Source: an uncultured Tenacibaculum sp.
GTDB lineage: Bacteria > Bacteroidota > Bacteroidia > Flavobacteriales > Flavobacteriaceae
Reading direction: 5' to 3'
Assembly: GCA_947501615.1 (NCBI GenBank)
Contig: CANMWK010000004.1
Span: 248,001-312,000, forward strand
Length of the DNA: 64,000 bases
Part shown: piece after piece, positions 1 to 8,190 of the stretch
How positions within the stretch are numbered: position 1 is the stretch's first letter
Layout of the letters: each line of letters opens with the position of its first letter
Position numbers and translations under genes: made by a program
The notes under the pieces: model-generated
What the model saw: only the letters and a program-made list of their open reading frames with translations
What the model was told of the DNA's origin: nothing
The model's database searches: none

Positions 1-101
1 AATTCGTTGATTTTTTCATTTTTGATTTCTTTTTTTTCAGGTGCAGTTGTACAACTAACTAAAAAGATAACTATAGATAAATTGGTTAAAAAGGTTTTCA
101 T
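1..101 (-). CDS. Lipoprotein, N-terminal part only
   Basis: The minus strand opens with ATG at 101-99 and runs off the window edge after 33 codons. The peptide starts with a hydrophobic signal ending in the lipobox L-V-S-C (Cys at residue 17), followed by a charged Lys/Glu-rich linker, the usual look of a type II signal peptide. The mature domain is outside the window, so no function can be given. It is divergent from the aldehyde dehydrogenase gene at 208; the 106 bases between them must hold both promoters. Confidence 0.6.
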   Translation of the reverse strand, partial: MKTFLTNLSIVIFLVSCTTAPEKKEIKNEKINE

Positions 102-207
102 ATGAAGTTTTATTTTAAACAAAATCAATAGATTTTGTTTAATTTTTAAAATGACGATTTATTTGTAAATTTGACTTCAATTTAAACAACTAAAACGTAA
201 CTACAAA

Positions 208-1749
208 ATGACAGATTTTGGTATTAAAGAAGCATTACAAACCCTTGGGGTTAATGATATAAATGAAGGAACTTCTACAGGTTCTAAATGGTTTTCTAAC
301 GGAGAACTTATTGAGAGTTATTCGCCTGTAGACGGTCAATTAATTGCTAAGGTAAAATCTTCTACAAAAGACGATTATGAGAAAGTAATGACTGCTGCCA
401 CTGAAGCTTTTAAAACTTGGAGAGTGATGCCGGCACCTCAACGTGGAGAAATTGTACGTCAGTTTGGTGATAAATTAAGAGAAAAGAAAGAAGCTTTAGG
501 AAAACTAGTTTCTTATGAAATGGGAAAAAGTTATCAGGAAGGTTTAGGAGAGGTTCAAGAAATGATAGATATCTGTGATTTTGCAGTTGGTTTATCGCGT
601 CAGTTACACGGTTTAACGATGCATTCTGAAAGACCAGGGCACAGAATGTATGAACAATATCATCCATTAGGCGTAGTAGGAATTATTTCTGCTTTTAACT
701 TCCCTGTTGCAGTTTGGTCTTGGAATACTGCTTTAGCTTGGATTTGTGGTGATGTTTGTGTTTGGAAACCGTCTGAAAAAGCACCTTTATGTGGTGTTGC
801 TTGTCAGAATATTATTGCTGAAGTTTTACAAGAAAATAACTTACCAGAAGGAATTTCTGGTTTAGTAAACGGAGATTACACTGTCGGAGAATTTATTTCT
901 AAAGACACAAGAATACCTTTAGTTTCTGCTACAGGATCTACTCGTATGGGTAAAATTGTCGCTAAAGAAGTAGCAGGTCGTTTAGGGAAGAGTTTATTAG
1001 AATTAGGAGGAAACAATGCAATTATTGTTACTCCAGATGCAGATATTAAAATGACAGTTATTGGAGCTGTTTTTGGAGCTGTAGGAACTGCCGGACAACG
1101 TTGTACTTCAACTCGTAGATTAATTGTTCACGAAGATATGTACGATAAAGTTAAAAATGCTTTAGTTGATGCATACAAACAATTAAGAATTGGAAATCCG
1201 TTAGATGAAAATAACCACGTTGGTCCTTTAATCGATACTGATGCAGTTGCCATGTATAATAAGGCTTTAGAGAAGGTTGTTGCTGAAGGTGGAAACATTA
1301 TTGTAGAAGGTGGAGTATTAGAAGGAGAAGGTTATGAAAGTGGTTGTTATGTTAAGCCAGCAATTGCTGAAGCTGAAAATACTTTTGAAATTGTTCAACA
1401 CGAAACATTTGCTCCGGTATTATACTTATTAAAATATTCAGGTGCTATTGAAAATGCTATAGCATTACAAAATGGTGTTGCTCAAGGATTATCTTCTGCA
1501 ATTATGACAAATAATCTTCGTGAGGCAGAGCGTTTCTTATCTCATGCTGGTTCAGACTGTGGAATTGCAAATGTAAATATTGGAACTTCTGGTGCTGAGA
1601 TTGGTGGAGCTTTTGGTGGTGAAAAAGAAACCGGTGGTGGAAGAGAGTCTGGTTCTGATGCTTGGAAAATTTATATGCGTCGTCAAACAAATACGATAAA
1701 TTATACTACAGAATTGCCTTTAGCGCAAGGAATAAAATTCGATTTATAA
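208..1749 (+). CDS. Aldehyde dehydrogenase, ALDH7 (aminoadipate-semialdehyde dehydrogenase) type
   Basis: NAD-dependent oxidation of an aldehyde to the acid; the closest family I recognise is ALDH7 (antiquitin/AmaB), which acts on alpha-aminoadipate semialdehyde in lysine breakdown. The 513 residues match the family length. Catalytic Cys299 sits in G-Q-R-C-T, the general-base Glu265 in L-L-E-L-G-G-N-N, and Asn164 in S-A-F-N-F-P, all in the expected order. The N-terminal stretch with G-S-T-G-S-K-W-F before the fold is also ALDH7-like. The gene stands alone: it is divergent from a lipoprotein gene and closed by a strong terminator at 1774. Family assignment is firm; the exact substrate is inferred. 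Confidence 0.9.
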   Translation: MTDFGIKEALQTLGVNDINEGTSTGSKWFSNGELIESYSPVDGQLIAKVKSSTKDDYEKVMTAATEAFKTWRVMPAPQRGEIVRQFGDKLREKKEALGKLVSYEMGKSYQEGLGEVQEMIDICDFAVGLSRQLHGLTMHSERPGHRMYEQYHPLGVVGIISAFNFPVAVWSWNTALAWICGDVCVWKPSEKAPLCGVACQNIIAEVLQENNLPEGISGLVNGDYTVGEFISKDTRIPLVSATGSTRMGKIVAKEVAGRLGKSLLELGGNNAIIVTPDADIKMTVIGAVFGAVGTAGQRCTSTRRLIVHEDMYDKVKNALVDAYKQLRIGNPLDENNHVGPLIDTDAVAMYNKALEKVVAEGGNIIVEGGVLEGEGYESGCYVKPAIAEAENTFEIVQHETFAPVLYLLKYSGAIENAIALQNGVAQGLSSAIMTNNLREAERFLSHAGSDCGIANVNIGTSGAEIGGAFGGEKETGGGRESGSDAWKIYMRRQTNTINYTTELPLAQGIKFDL

Positions 1750-1773
1750 GTTGTAAGATTCTTATAATCACAA

Positions 1774-1803
1774 ATAAAGCCGTCTGATCATGACGGCTTT
1801 ATT
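1774..1803 (+). terminator. Rho-independent terminator after the aldehyde dehydrogenase
   Basis: Perfect stem AAAGCCGTC / GACGGCTTT with a short loop, ending in TTTATT, 25 bases after the stop codon at 1749. Confidence 0.85.
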
Positions 1804-2022
1804 GTCTAAATAACGGCTAGTCCCCCCGAACTGTAAACCTTAAAACTTGTTATTCAGAAACTTGCATACATAAATTTAACATTTACTTTCAAATTTTAAG
1901 CTGAAATGTCGATGAATGGGTATTTTGATAAGTTGATAAAGATTAGAAGTAAGATAAATGTCAAAAAAAGGTAAAAACAACGGGTTGTTTTATAGATTTG
2001 TACCTGTTAATACAAGTTTATT

Positions 2023-2652
2023 ATGAATTTTCTTTCTTTACTAGGTAGAATTTTTAAACAGCAGCAAATATCTGAAGAAGATCTTATGAAAAAATTTTTA
2101 ATTGTTGGTTTAGGTAATATTGGTGAAAAGTATGATAATACTCGACATAATATAGGTTTTAAAATAGTTGATGCATTTGTAAAAGAGCATGAAGCTTCCT
2201 TTGACACAGACAAACTTGGCGATATTTCAAAATTAAAAATTAAAGGAAAAACGGTATTAGTTTTAAAACCGAACACCTATATGAATTTAAGTGGTAAGGC
2301 TGTTTTATATTGGATGAAAAAAGAAAACATTCAAATAGAAAACACATTAATTATTACAGACGATTTAAATATTGACTTTGGTAAAATTAGAATTAAGGGT
2401 AGAGGTAGTGCTGGAGGTCATAATGGGTTAAAGGACATTCAAGATAAATTGAATACAGGTTCTTATCCTAGATTTCGTTTTGGCGTAGGATCTGATTATA
2501 GAAAAGGAAGACAAGTAGATTTTGTTCTAGGAACATGGAGTGCTGAAGAAGAAAGTGAAATGATCGAAAGAATACCAACGAGTGTTAATGCAATAGTGTC
2601 TTTTATTAACGCAGGTATTTCTAATACTATGAACGAATTTAATGGAAAGTAA
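2023..2652 (+). CDS. pth: Peptidyl-tRNA hydrolase
   Basis: Cleaves peptidyl-tRNA released from stalled ribosomes so that the tRNA can be reused; cytosolic and essential in most bacteria. Family motifs are present: V-G-L-G-N-I-G near the start, N-T-R-H-N-I-G-F with the catalytic His, the P-N-T-Y-M-N-L-S-G motif, and A-G-G-H-N-G-L-K. The canonical enzyme starts at the Met at codon 22 (base 2086). I kept the upstream ATG because flavobacterial homologues often carry a short basic N-terminal extension, but 2086 is possible. A Bacteroidota -7 box (TAGATTTG, 1993-2000) lies just upstream. Downstream comes a MITE-like repeat. Confidence 0.92.
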   Translation: MNFLSLLGRIFKQQQISEEDLMKKFLIVGLGNIGEKYDNTRHNIGFKIVDAFVKEHEASFDTDKLGDISKLKIKGKTVLVLKPNTYMNLSGKAVLYWMKKENIQIENTLIITDDLNIDFGKIRIKGRGSAGGHNGLKDIQDKLNTGSYPRFRFGVGSDYRKGRQVDFVLGTWSAEEESEMIERIPTSVNAIVSFINAGISNTMNEFNGK

Positions 2653-2713
2653 GTGAATATGATTTGGTTTTTCTGATTTATTAGAAAAATTGTTCTCATG
2701 ATATTTTAAAATG

Positions 2714-2859
2714 AGGTCTAAAAAGATTGTTTTTCGTCAAACTGAACTTGTTTCAGTTTCTCATCACAGCTGATAATCAAAAGAATGGGATTCTGAAATA
2801 CTGAAACAAGTTCAGCACAGGTAAATTCAGAATGACGTTTTCAGATACTTTTTAGACCT
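2714..2859. repeat. MITE-like inverted-repeat element, copy 1
   Basis: About 146 bases bounded by inverted ends: AGGTCTAAAAAG at the left and CTTTTTAGACCT at the right. Inside is a second inverted pair built from CTGAACTTGTTTCAG and CTGAAACAAGTTCAG. A diverged second copy lies at 38184-38309, and the inner palindrome recurs near 20870-20965 and 24770-24800. No coding capacity. It fits a non-autonomous mobile or REP-like intergenic element. Confidence 0.7.
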
Positions 2860-2937
2860 ATTTTTAAAATTTAATTGTCAAACACTTGACCTAGGTAATT
2901 CATTGAAAAAATGACTTGTCCTTAGCTTATAACACAT

Positions 2938-3774
2938 TTAATTTTTAAAAGTGTAATAAGGAGTATAAGTCCCATCATCATTTCTTTTTAATCGTAAAGA
3001 AATATGATTAGCTACAGGATTATTATCATAATCTTCTTGTATTTGTTTTAAGTTTTCTTCAGAGAAAACTATTTTTTTAGTTATTGTTGTGCCAGAACAA
3101 TTTTTGTTTCCTTCTAATCCGCTCCAAGAAGCTGCTAAGCTAATTTCTACAACACCTTTTTGTAATGCGGTTGTATAGTTACTAAAAGTAGTACTAGTAA
3201 CAGTGGTACCATCTTCATTTTTCACTGTCCAATTTGTAGTTATATTCCCTAAAACCCCTTGTATATTTAAGATGATATTTTGTAAATCTTTGGTTATATC
3301 AACATGAAAATTTGCAGCATCACAAGCATTAAATTCTGGAGTTTTCTTATACATTTTAGTTGTTATTACTCCATCTGTACAATCGTTAGTTTTTACTTTT
3401 AGCGTAACCTCAGCATCTTTAAATCGATCAAACTGTATTTGAATACTATTTTTAAAATCTTCAGGCAGTAATTCTAAAACATCCTCAGGAAGATTTTCTA
3501 TAATTTCAGATGTAAGTCGATGTTCAATAACCTCACCATTAACTCTCCATTCGTACGAAGTAGCATTTTCAACAATTGGAAAATATGCTGTAGCTTTTTC
3601 AGTAAAATCAAGAGACGTTATTTTTTCTCCATTGAAATCAAATTTAATTTCAGATGTTAAACTAGGACAAGATGAATTGTTTACAACTTCTTCATCAGAC
3701 GATTCACATGAATTGAATACTAGTAATCCTAATAAAGTTAGGAGTAAGAGAACTATTTTATTTGCTTTAATCAT
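2938..3774 (-). CDS. Secreted lipoprotein of unknown function
   Basis: I start this at the Met that precedes I-K-A-N-K (base 3774) because it gives a clean lipoprotein signal: a basic start, a run of leucines, then L-V-F-N-S-C as the lipobox. An upstream in-frame ATG at 3807 would bury the signal. The mature part is acidic, beta-rich and cysteine-containing (C-P-S, D-C-T-D, N-A-C-D, K-N-C-S). It has a repeated pattern of ENATSYEWRVNG and ITTNWTVKNEDG type that resembles Ig/PKD-like surface domains. It precedes a second lipoprotein gene on the same strand with 66 bases between. I do not recognise the family. Confidence 0.65.
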   Translation of the reverse strand: MIKANKIVLLLLTLLGLLVFNSCESSDEEVVNNSSCPSLTSEIKFDFNGEKITSLDFTEKATAYFPIVENATSYEWRVNGEVIEHRLTSEIIENLPEDVLELLPEDFKNSIQIQFDRFKDAEVTLKVKTNDCTDGVITTKMYKKTPEFNACDAANFHVDITKDLQNIILNIQGVLGNITTNWTVKNEDGTTVTSTTFSNYTTALQKGVVEISLAASWSGLEGNKNCSGTTITKKIVFSEENLKQIQEDYDNNPVANHISLRLKRNDDGTYTPYYTFKN

Positions 3775-3843
3775 ACTATTTATAATTATTTTATGTACAT
3801 AAAACAAACGAAATACCTTTTTCCCCCTAAGAAATATGAAAAA

Positions 3844-4377
3844 TTATTGTCTCTCTAAAGTAATAGTAATTTTTTCTGTGGTTGTAATTTGATTGTCTGT
3901 TGATTCAGATTCTTTAGAAAGTACTAATTGGTTTTCATTGAACGAAGTAATATCAAAAATACCGTTAATTACACCAGTATTAGTATCTGTAAAAGTAATT
4001 CTTTTATTTAATGCATCTAAAGAATAGGTTCCAGAACTATCCTCAGTTATAATACTTGTTTCTTGAACAGGAGCAGATCCGTTATTTAAGGTAGTTACAG
4101 TAACCTTTCTGTATGCTCCAGAATAAGTAAAAGATCCATTAGAAGAAAGTACTAAAGCTACTTGAAAAGTATCACCATCAAAAGATTCTGTAGCAATATC
4201 TACTGTTTGGCCAGACGCCATAGTAGAGGTTTTATTTTCACCTCTTAGCTGAGTTACTTCATAAGTACCATTTAAATTTCCAGAAGTTAATTCGAATACA
4301 GGAACATCATCGGTACCACTACAATTAACTAAGGCAGTAACAGTAAGAAATAGAATAATAGATTTTAATAATTTCAT
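3844..4377 (-). CDS. Small lipocalin-like lipoprotein
   Basis: 177 residues with the lipobox L-V-N-C after a hydrophobic signal. The mature part begins with L-N-G-T-Y-E-V-T-Q-L and continues in alternating beta-strand patterns rich in Thr and Ser (S-G-T-Y-S, I-T-F-T-D-T), ending in I-T-L-E-R-Q. This layout is typical of Bacteroidota lipocalin-like lipoproteins of about 150-180 residues that sit in the outer membrane. Ligand unknown. It lies between the lipoprotein at 2938 and the QueD-like gene, all on the minus strand, but the gaps of 60-70 bases do not force one operon. Confidence 0.65.
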   Translation of the reverse strand: MKLLKSIILFLTVTALVNCSGTDDVPVFELTSGNLNGTYEVTQLRGENKTSTMASGQTVDIATESFDGDTFQVALVLSSNGSFTYSGAYRKVTVTTLNNGSAPVQETSIITEDSSGTYSLDALNKRITFTDTNTGVINGIFDITSFNENQLVLSKESESTDNQITTTEKITITLERQ

Positions 4378-4437
4378 GGCGTATGTATTTTTTAAGTTTT
4401 TAAAGAATGAATTTTATATATGTAAAGAAAAAAAACA

Positions 4438-4890
4438 TTAATTATTGTCTGAAGCAAACCATTCGGCATAACAACTTTCAGTTTCTTGTAATTTTAAAGA
4501 ATGTAAATAGATACCTTCAGGTAATTTTGCTGTTATCTTTTTAGCAAAATCTATGACCATCATTTCACTAGATGGTTGATAATCCACTAAAATAATATGA
4601 TGCCCTAATTCTTTTAAATGTTCAGCCAATTCTAAATGTGGCGTATTTTTATTAAACAAGGTAGCATGATCAAACTCATCAACGATCTCATTATTTACAA
4701 TAGTTTTTAAATCACCAAAATCTATAACCATTCCATATTTTGGATTGTTGGTATCAGCGATTGGCTCACCAATGACAGTTACATATAATTTGTAACTATG
4801 ACCGTGAATATTTTTACACTTTCCATTGTACCCATATAAAGCATGAGCTGTTTCGAAAGTGAACTTCTTTGTTATTCTAATACGATTCAC
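4438..4890 (-). CDS. queD: 6-pyruvoyl-tetrahydropterin synthase / QueD-like enzyme
   Basis: Converts dihydroneopterin triphosphate to 6-carboxy- or 6-pyruvoyl-tetrahydropterin, the first committed step of queuosine (or pterin) synthesis. The zinc-binding histidines are visible as H16 in F-E-T-A-H and H29/H31 in N-I-H-G-H; the catalytic Cys25 lies in K-C-K-N. The conserved V-I-D-F-G-D-L and D-H-A-T-L-F segments follow, and C-terminal E-T-E-S-C completes the fold. The start is GTG at 4890, which overlaps by one base the stop of a tiny upstream gene (TAGTG), so translation is probably coupled. The substrate comes from GTP cyclohydrolase I, encoded at 11969 in this window. QueD versus PTPS function cannot be decided from sequence alone. 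Confidence 0.85.
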   Translation of the reverse strand: MNRIRITKKFTFETAHALYGYNGKCKNIHGHSYKLYVTVIGEPIADTNNPKYGMVIDFGDLKTIVNNEIVDEFDHATLFNKNTPHLELAEHLKELGHHIILVDYQPSSEMMVIDFAKKITAKLPEGIYLHSLKLQETESCYAEWFASDNN

Positions 4891-4985
4891 TACCTCTTAA
4901 ATTTTTTGTTATTTCTATATTTATTAATAAAATATATGATTCCAACAGCTAATGCTAGTCCAAGAAATATAATATTATCGCCCAT
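4890..4985 (-). CDS. 31-residue single-pass membrane peptide upstream of queD
   Basis: An ATG at 4985 opens a frame of 31 codons ending in TAG at 4892-4890. The peptide is a hydrophobic segment (G-D-N-I-I-F-L-G-L-A-L-A-V-G-I-I-Y-F-I) followed by a strongly basic tail (N-K-Y-R-N-N-K-K-F-K-R), the classic shape of a small inner-membrane protein with its tail in the cytosol. Its stop overlaps the GTG start of queD by one base. The coupling and clean topology argue for a real gene. Function unknown. Confidence 0.55.
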   Translation of the reverse strand: MGDNIIFLGLALAVGIIYFINKYRNNKKFKR

Positions 4986-5185
4986 AATCTCAGTTAAAAT
5001 ATTTTGCAAAAATACAATTTTAATTCACTCGCGTTGCATACGTTAATTTAAAAGTTTGTAGCTATAGCTAGCTTTAGGTAGATTTTAACGTTCTTTTTTT
5101 CAGAAAACAGGAATAGTAATCATATAATGTCTGAAAAGAACAAACAGGTTACGATTAAAAATATATAATTTTATGAATAGAAAAG

Positions 5186-6058
5186 ATGAATAAGAATAAC
5201 ACACAAATAGAAAGATATCAGAAACTCATCGAATATCTAGAAAGTAAGTTTAAAACCGATATTACTTCAGAAGATATAGAAGATGTTTCTTTCTATTCGT
5301 ATCGAAATATCAATAGAATATTTGCAGCATTACAACACGAAACTATTGGTCAATTCATCAAAAGGAAAAGATTAGAAAAAGCCGCTGAGTTTTTAAAATA
5401 TTCAGAAGAAGAAATCTCTGATATTGCTTTAGATATTGGCTACAAAGATTTAGCTGCTTTTAGTAAAGCATTTAAAAAGCACTTTAATTGTTCACCTTCT
5501 AAGTACAGAAATTCGCAACATATTCAGCAAGAGATTACGACCATAATTTTACAAGAGCAAAAAGAGAATACTACTAAAACGCTATCATTTGCTATTGAAT
5601 ATTTACCGAGGTTAAAAATTCTATATCTACAATATAAAGGTTCTTACGAAGATATTCATGGAATAGAAACTACATGGAATAGTTTGATAAAATATGCTTT
5701 TAAAAAGAAGTTATTGTCTGACGAGACCATACTTTTAGGTGAAATTTTAGATGATGATGACATAACAGATACTTTGCAATGCAGATACAATGCAGGAATT
5801 ATTTTAGAAGATCATCAAGATTTTGACACTAAAGGTTTCTTTGGAATAAAGGAAATACCAGCTCAGAAATATGTAAAATTTATACACAAAGGAAGTCATG
5901 AATCCTGTTACGAAACCTACACTAACATTTATGCAAGATGGATGCAAGATGTACAATTAGAATTTGCAGACCAAGCTACCTTGGAGTTTTATGTAAATGA
6001 TGAAAATACAACACCAAAAGAAGAACTAATTACAGAAATTTACATTCCAATTGTGTAA
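5186..6058 (+). CDS. AraC-family regulator with GyrI-like effector domain
   Basis: 290 residues. The N-terminal 110 hold an AraC/XylS helix-turn-helix pair (I-G-Q-F-I-K-R-K-R-L-E-K-A, then I-S-D-I-A-L-D-I-G-Y and F-S-K-A-F-K-K-H-F-N-C-S-P-S-K-Y-R). The C-terminal 160 form a GyrI-like/SoxR-type small-molecule-binding domain (L-K-I-L-Y-L-Q-Y-K-G-S-Y and an end of I-T-E-I-Y-I-P-I-V). This is the Rob-like order: DNA binding first, ligand sensing second. Such proteins activate genes on binding small hydrophobic or cationic compounds. The next gene downstream, a membrane hydroxylase 65 bases away on the same strand, is a possible target, but this is only proximity. Confidence 0.88.
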   Translation: MNKNNTQIERYQKLIEYLESKFKTDITSEDIEDVSFYSYRNINRIFAALQHETIGQFIKRKRLEKAAEFLKYSEEEISDIALDIGYKDLAAFSKAFKKHFNCSPSKYRNSQHIQQEITTIILQEQKENTTKTLSFAIEYLPRLKILYLQYKGSYEDIHGIETTWNSLIKYAFKKKLLSDETILLGEILDDDDITDTLQCRYNAGIILEDHQDFDTKGFFGIKEIPAQKYVKFIHKGSHESCYETYTNIYARWMQDVQLEFADQATLEFYVNDENTTPKEELITEIYIPIV

Positions 6059-6123
6059 TTGTCTTGAATGGACAAACAGCATTTGAATTTCTGAGATAAT
6101 TTTGAAACAAAAAATTATCGAAC

Positions 6124-6999
6124 ATGGATTTAAAAACAATTATTCTTTTATTTGAAAAAGCTCCTATTATAAATTATGTGGCTATCTTTTTTGTGTTTAA
6201 TCTTTCTTTGATTTTATTTGAAATTGCTGTTGATTTTTTCATTTCTAAACAACGAAGATGGAAAGATACTGGAGCGAATTTACTCATCTTTATAATCAAC
6301 CAATTATTAGAAAAAACAATATTAGGTAGTATTGGAATTTTGTTTTTAATTCCATTTCAATGGATTGCTTTTTTTGAAATCCAGATGGATTTAGGATCTT
6401 GGTTTTTTGTCATTCTAGCAGCAGATTTTACATATTACTGGATGCATCGTTTAGAACACGAACATCGAATTTTATGGGCACATCATAGTGTACATCATTC
6501 TTCAGAAGATTATAATTTAACTGTATCGATGCGTTTGAGCTTTGTAGAAGGATTATTTGAGTGGATTTTTTTAATTCCAATGGTATTAATTGGTTTTAGT
6601 CCTTTTCAAACTATTGTAGCTTTAGTTTTAGTAGCACAATATCAAACCTGGATACATACAGAGCATATTAAAAAGCTAGGTTGGTTAGATGAGGTTTTTA
6701 ATACTCCATCGACACATAGAGTTCATCACGGATCGAATCAAAAGTATTTGGATAAAAACTATGGAGGAATTTTAATTGTTTGGGATAAGTTGTTTGGAAC
6801 TTTTAAAAGAGAACAAGAAAAGGTAGTTTATGGATTAACAAAGAACATAAAAACGAATAATCCAATTACTATTAACTTTATTGAATATGTCCATATTTGG
6901 AAAGAAGTTAGGCAATGCAAAACTCTAAAAGATAAGTTGAGAATAGTTTTTGGAAACCTTATTTGGAAGCCAGAATATTTTGATAAAAACAAGCGTTAA
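6124..6999 (+). CDS. Sterol desaturase / fatty acid hydroxylase family membrane enzyme
   Basis: An integral-membrane di-iron enzyme of 291 residues. The eight-histidine signature of the family is complete: H-R-L-E-H-E-H, then H-H-S-V-H-H-S-S-E-D-Y-N, H-T-E-H, and H-R-V-H-H-G. About four hydrophobic segments lie before and between these motifs, placing the metal site on the cytosolic face. Members hydroxylate or desaturate lipids, carotenoids or sterol-like compounds; the substrate cannot be read from sequence. The stop codon overlaps by four bases the end of the convergent acetyltransferase gene. Confidence 0.88.
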   Translation: MDLKTIILLFEKAPIINYVAIFFVFNLSLILFEIAVDFFISKQRRWKDTGANLLIFIINQLLEKTILGSIGILFLIPFQWIAFFEIQMDLGSWFFVILAADFTYYWMHRLEHEHRILWAHHSVHHSSEDYNLTVSMRLSFVEGLFEWIFLIPMVLIGFSPFQTIVALVLVAQYQTWIHTEHIKKLGWLDEVFNTPSTHRVHHGSNQKYLDKNYGGILIVWDKLFGTFKREQEKVVYGLTKNIKTNNPITINFIEYVHIWKEVRQCKTLKDKLRIVFGNLIWKPEYFDKNKR

Positions 7000-7448
7000 T
7001 CTAAATGTTTTTCGAAGCAAATACTTTCTTCTAAACCAGTATACTGTCCGTAATTTTCTATGATCTTATACTTGTTTTTCTTGTAAAGATGAACCGCTTC
7101 AACTTGTCGAATTCCAGTTTCTAAAATACAGCGATTAAAAGAAAGTTCTTTTGCCCAAATTTCTAATGCTTTTAGTATTTGTGAAGCCAAACCTTTACCT
7201 CTTGCTTTTTCAGAAGTAAACATTCTTTTAATTTCCATAGTAGTTGTATCGTACTGTTTAATGGCTCCACAAGCTAAAGGTTCGTTATCAACATAAATAA
7301 GAACAACATGTTTAATAAGATCGAGTTTGTTATACTGATTGTAAAAATCATGGTCATCACCATCTGTAACAGCTAAAAAAGTATCAAGCTGTTTTACTAA
7401 AGCTCTAAAATCTTTGTTTTCTGAATCGGTTCTAACTAGAGATATCAT
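6996..7448 (-). CDS. GNAT-family N-acetyltransferase
   Basis: Transfers an acetyl group from acetyl-CoA to an amine; target unknown. The acetyl-CoA loop is visible as K-A-R-G-K-G-L-A-S-Q-I-L (R/Q-x-x-G-x-G/A pattern), preceded by the strand M-E-I-K-R-M-F and followed by N-R-C-I-L-E-T-G. I chose the ATG at 7448 (M-I-S-L-V-R-T) over the TTG at 7460 because it matches the usual start of this flavobacterial subgroup. The gene lies 19 bases after the SUFU-family gene, and the three genes from 8961 down to 6996 probably form one transcript. Confidence 0.85.
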   Translation of the reverse strand: MISLVRTDSENKDFRALVKQLDTFLAVTDGDDHDFYNQYNKLDLIKHVVLIYVDNEPLACGAIKQYDTTTMEIKRMFTSEKARGKGLASQILKALEIWAKELSFNRCILETGIRQVEAVHLYKKNKYKIIENYGQYTGLEESICFEKHLD

Positions 7449-7467
7449 TCTAACTCGCAATTACAAT

Positions 7468-8187
7468 TTAAAATAATCCAAATAACTTTTTACGTTTAGC
7501 GACATTAGGTCTATTTAAATCTAAAACATCAGAAACATGATGTGTATCGAAACCATCAAAAAGAAACTCTACACCTTTTTTCATTTTAAGGTCTAACTCT
7601 TCTTTATACAAAGGAATTAACGTATAAAAATCAATAGATTTATTGGGTAATTCTAACGTGTGAAATTGTTCATTAAAAATAATAGATGGCAATAAAACAA
7701 CTGAGCTTAGTTTCGTTTTAGTGTCAAATGGCTGAGCTGGATCTCCGTTTGGGATTGTATGTCCGTAACCTAGCCAAGTGTTATATTCATGAGGAAAACG
7801 AGCTAAAAACTTTAACCATCGAACAGGCCAATAATTACTTTCATCTTTAAAGTCTTCTTCAGAAATTTTCCAGTCTTCAGGTAAACAAATACTTAATTCA
7901 GCATACTCACAATTTTCAACACCTTCTGGAGTATTCATAGGTTTATCACTCATTCCAGAAGTAACTAAAGTGTGAAAAGGTTTTGCTGCAGTAGGCTTAA
8001 CCCAGTGCACATCAATATGTACTTGATCAGATACGATTTCATGAAAAACCATATCAATTTCTCCAATATGTTTTTCTATATGATCTGAAATTTCTTCCAT
8101 AGATGAATCTTCAGAAGCGGCTTCAAATTTATTTTTATCCTCTTCATTATATCTATATATAGGTGATCCAGAATCTGATGTTTCCAT
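7468..8187 (-). CDS. Suppressor-of-fused (SUFU) family protein
   Basis: 239 residues. The core resembles the bacterial SUFU-like domain: V-T-S-G-M-S-D-K-P-M, A-E-L-S-I-C-L-P-E-D-W, W-P-V-R-W-L-K-F-L-A, and Y-G-H-T-I-P-N-G-D-P. In bacteria these cytosolic proteins are found alone or as immunity proteins of toxin systems; no toxin is adjacent here. The N-terminal 25 residues are acidic and low in complexity. The gene starts 3 bases after the end of the enoyl-CoA hydratase gene, so the two are almost certainly co-transcribed. Role unknown. Confidence 0.8.
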   Translation of the reverse strand: METSDSGSPIYRYNEEDKNKFEAASEDSSMEEISDHIEKHIGEIDMVFHEIVSDQVHIDVHWVKPTAAKPFHTLVTSGMSDKPMNTPEGVENCEYAELSICLPEDWKISEEDFKDESNYWPVRWLKFLARFPHEYNTWLGYGHTIPNGDPAQPFDTKTKLSSVVLLPSIIFNEQFHTLELPNKSIDFYTLIPLYKEELDLKMKKGVEFLFDGFDTHHVSDVLDLNRPNVAKRKKLFGLF

Positions 8188-8190
8188 TAT

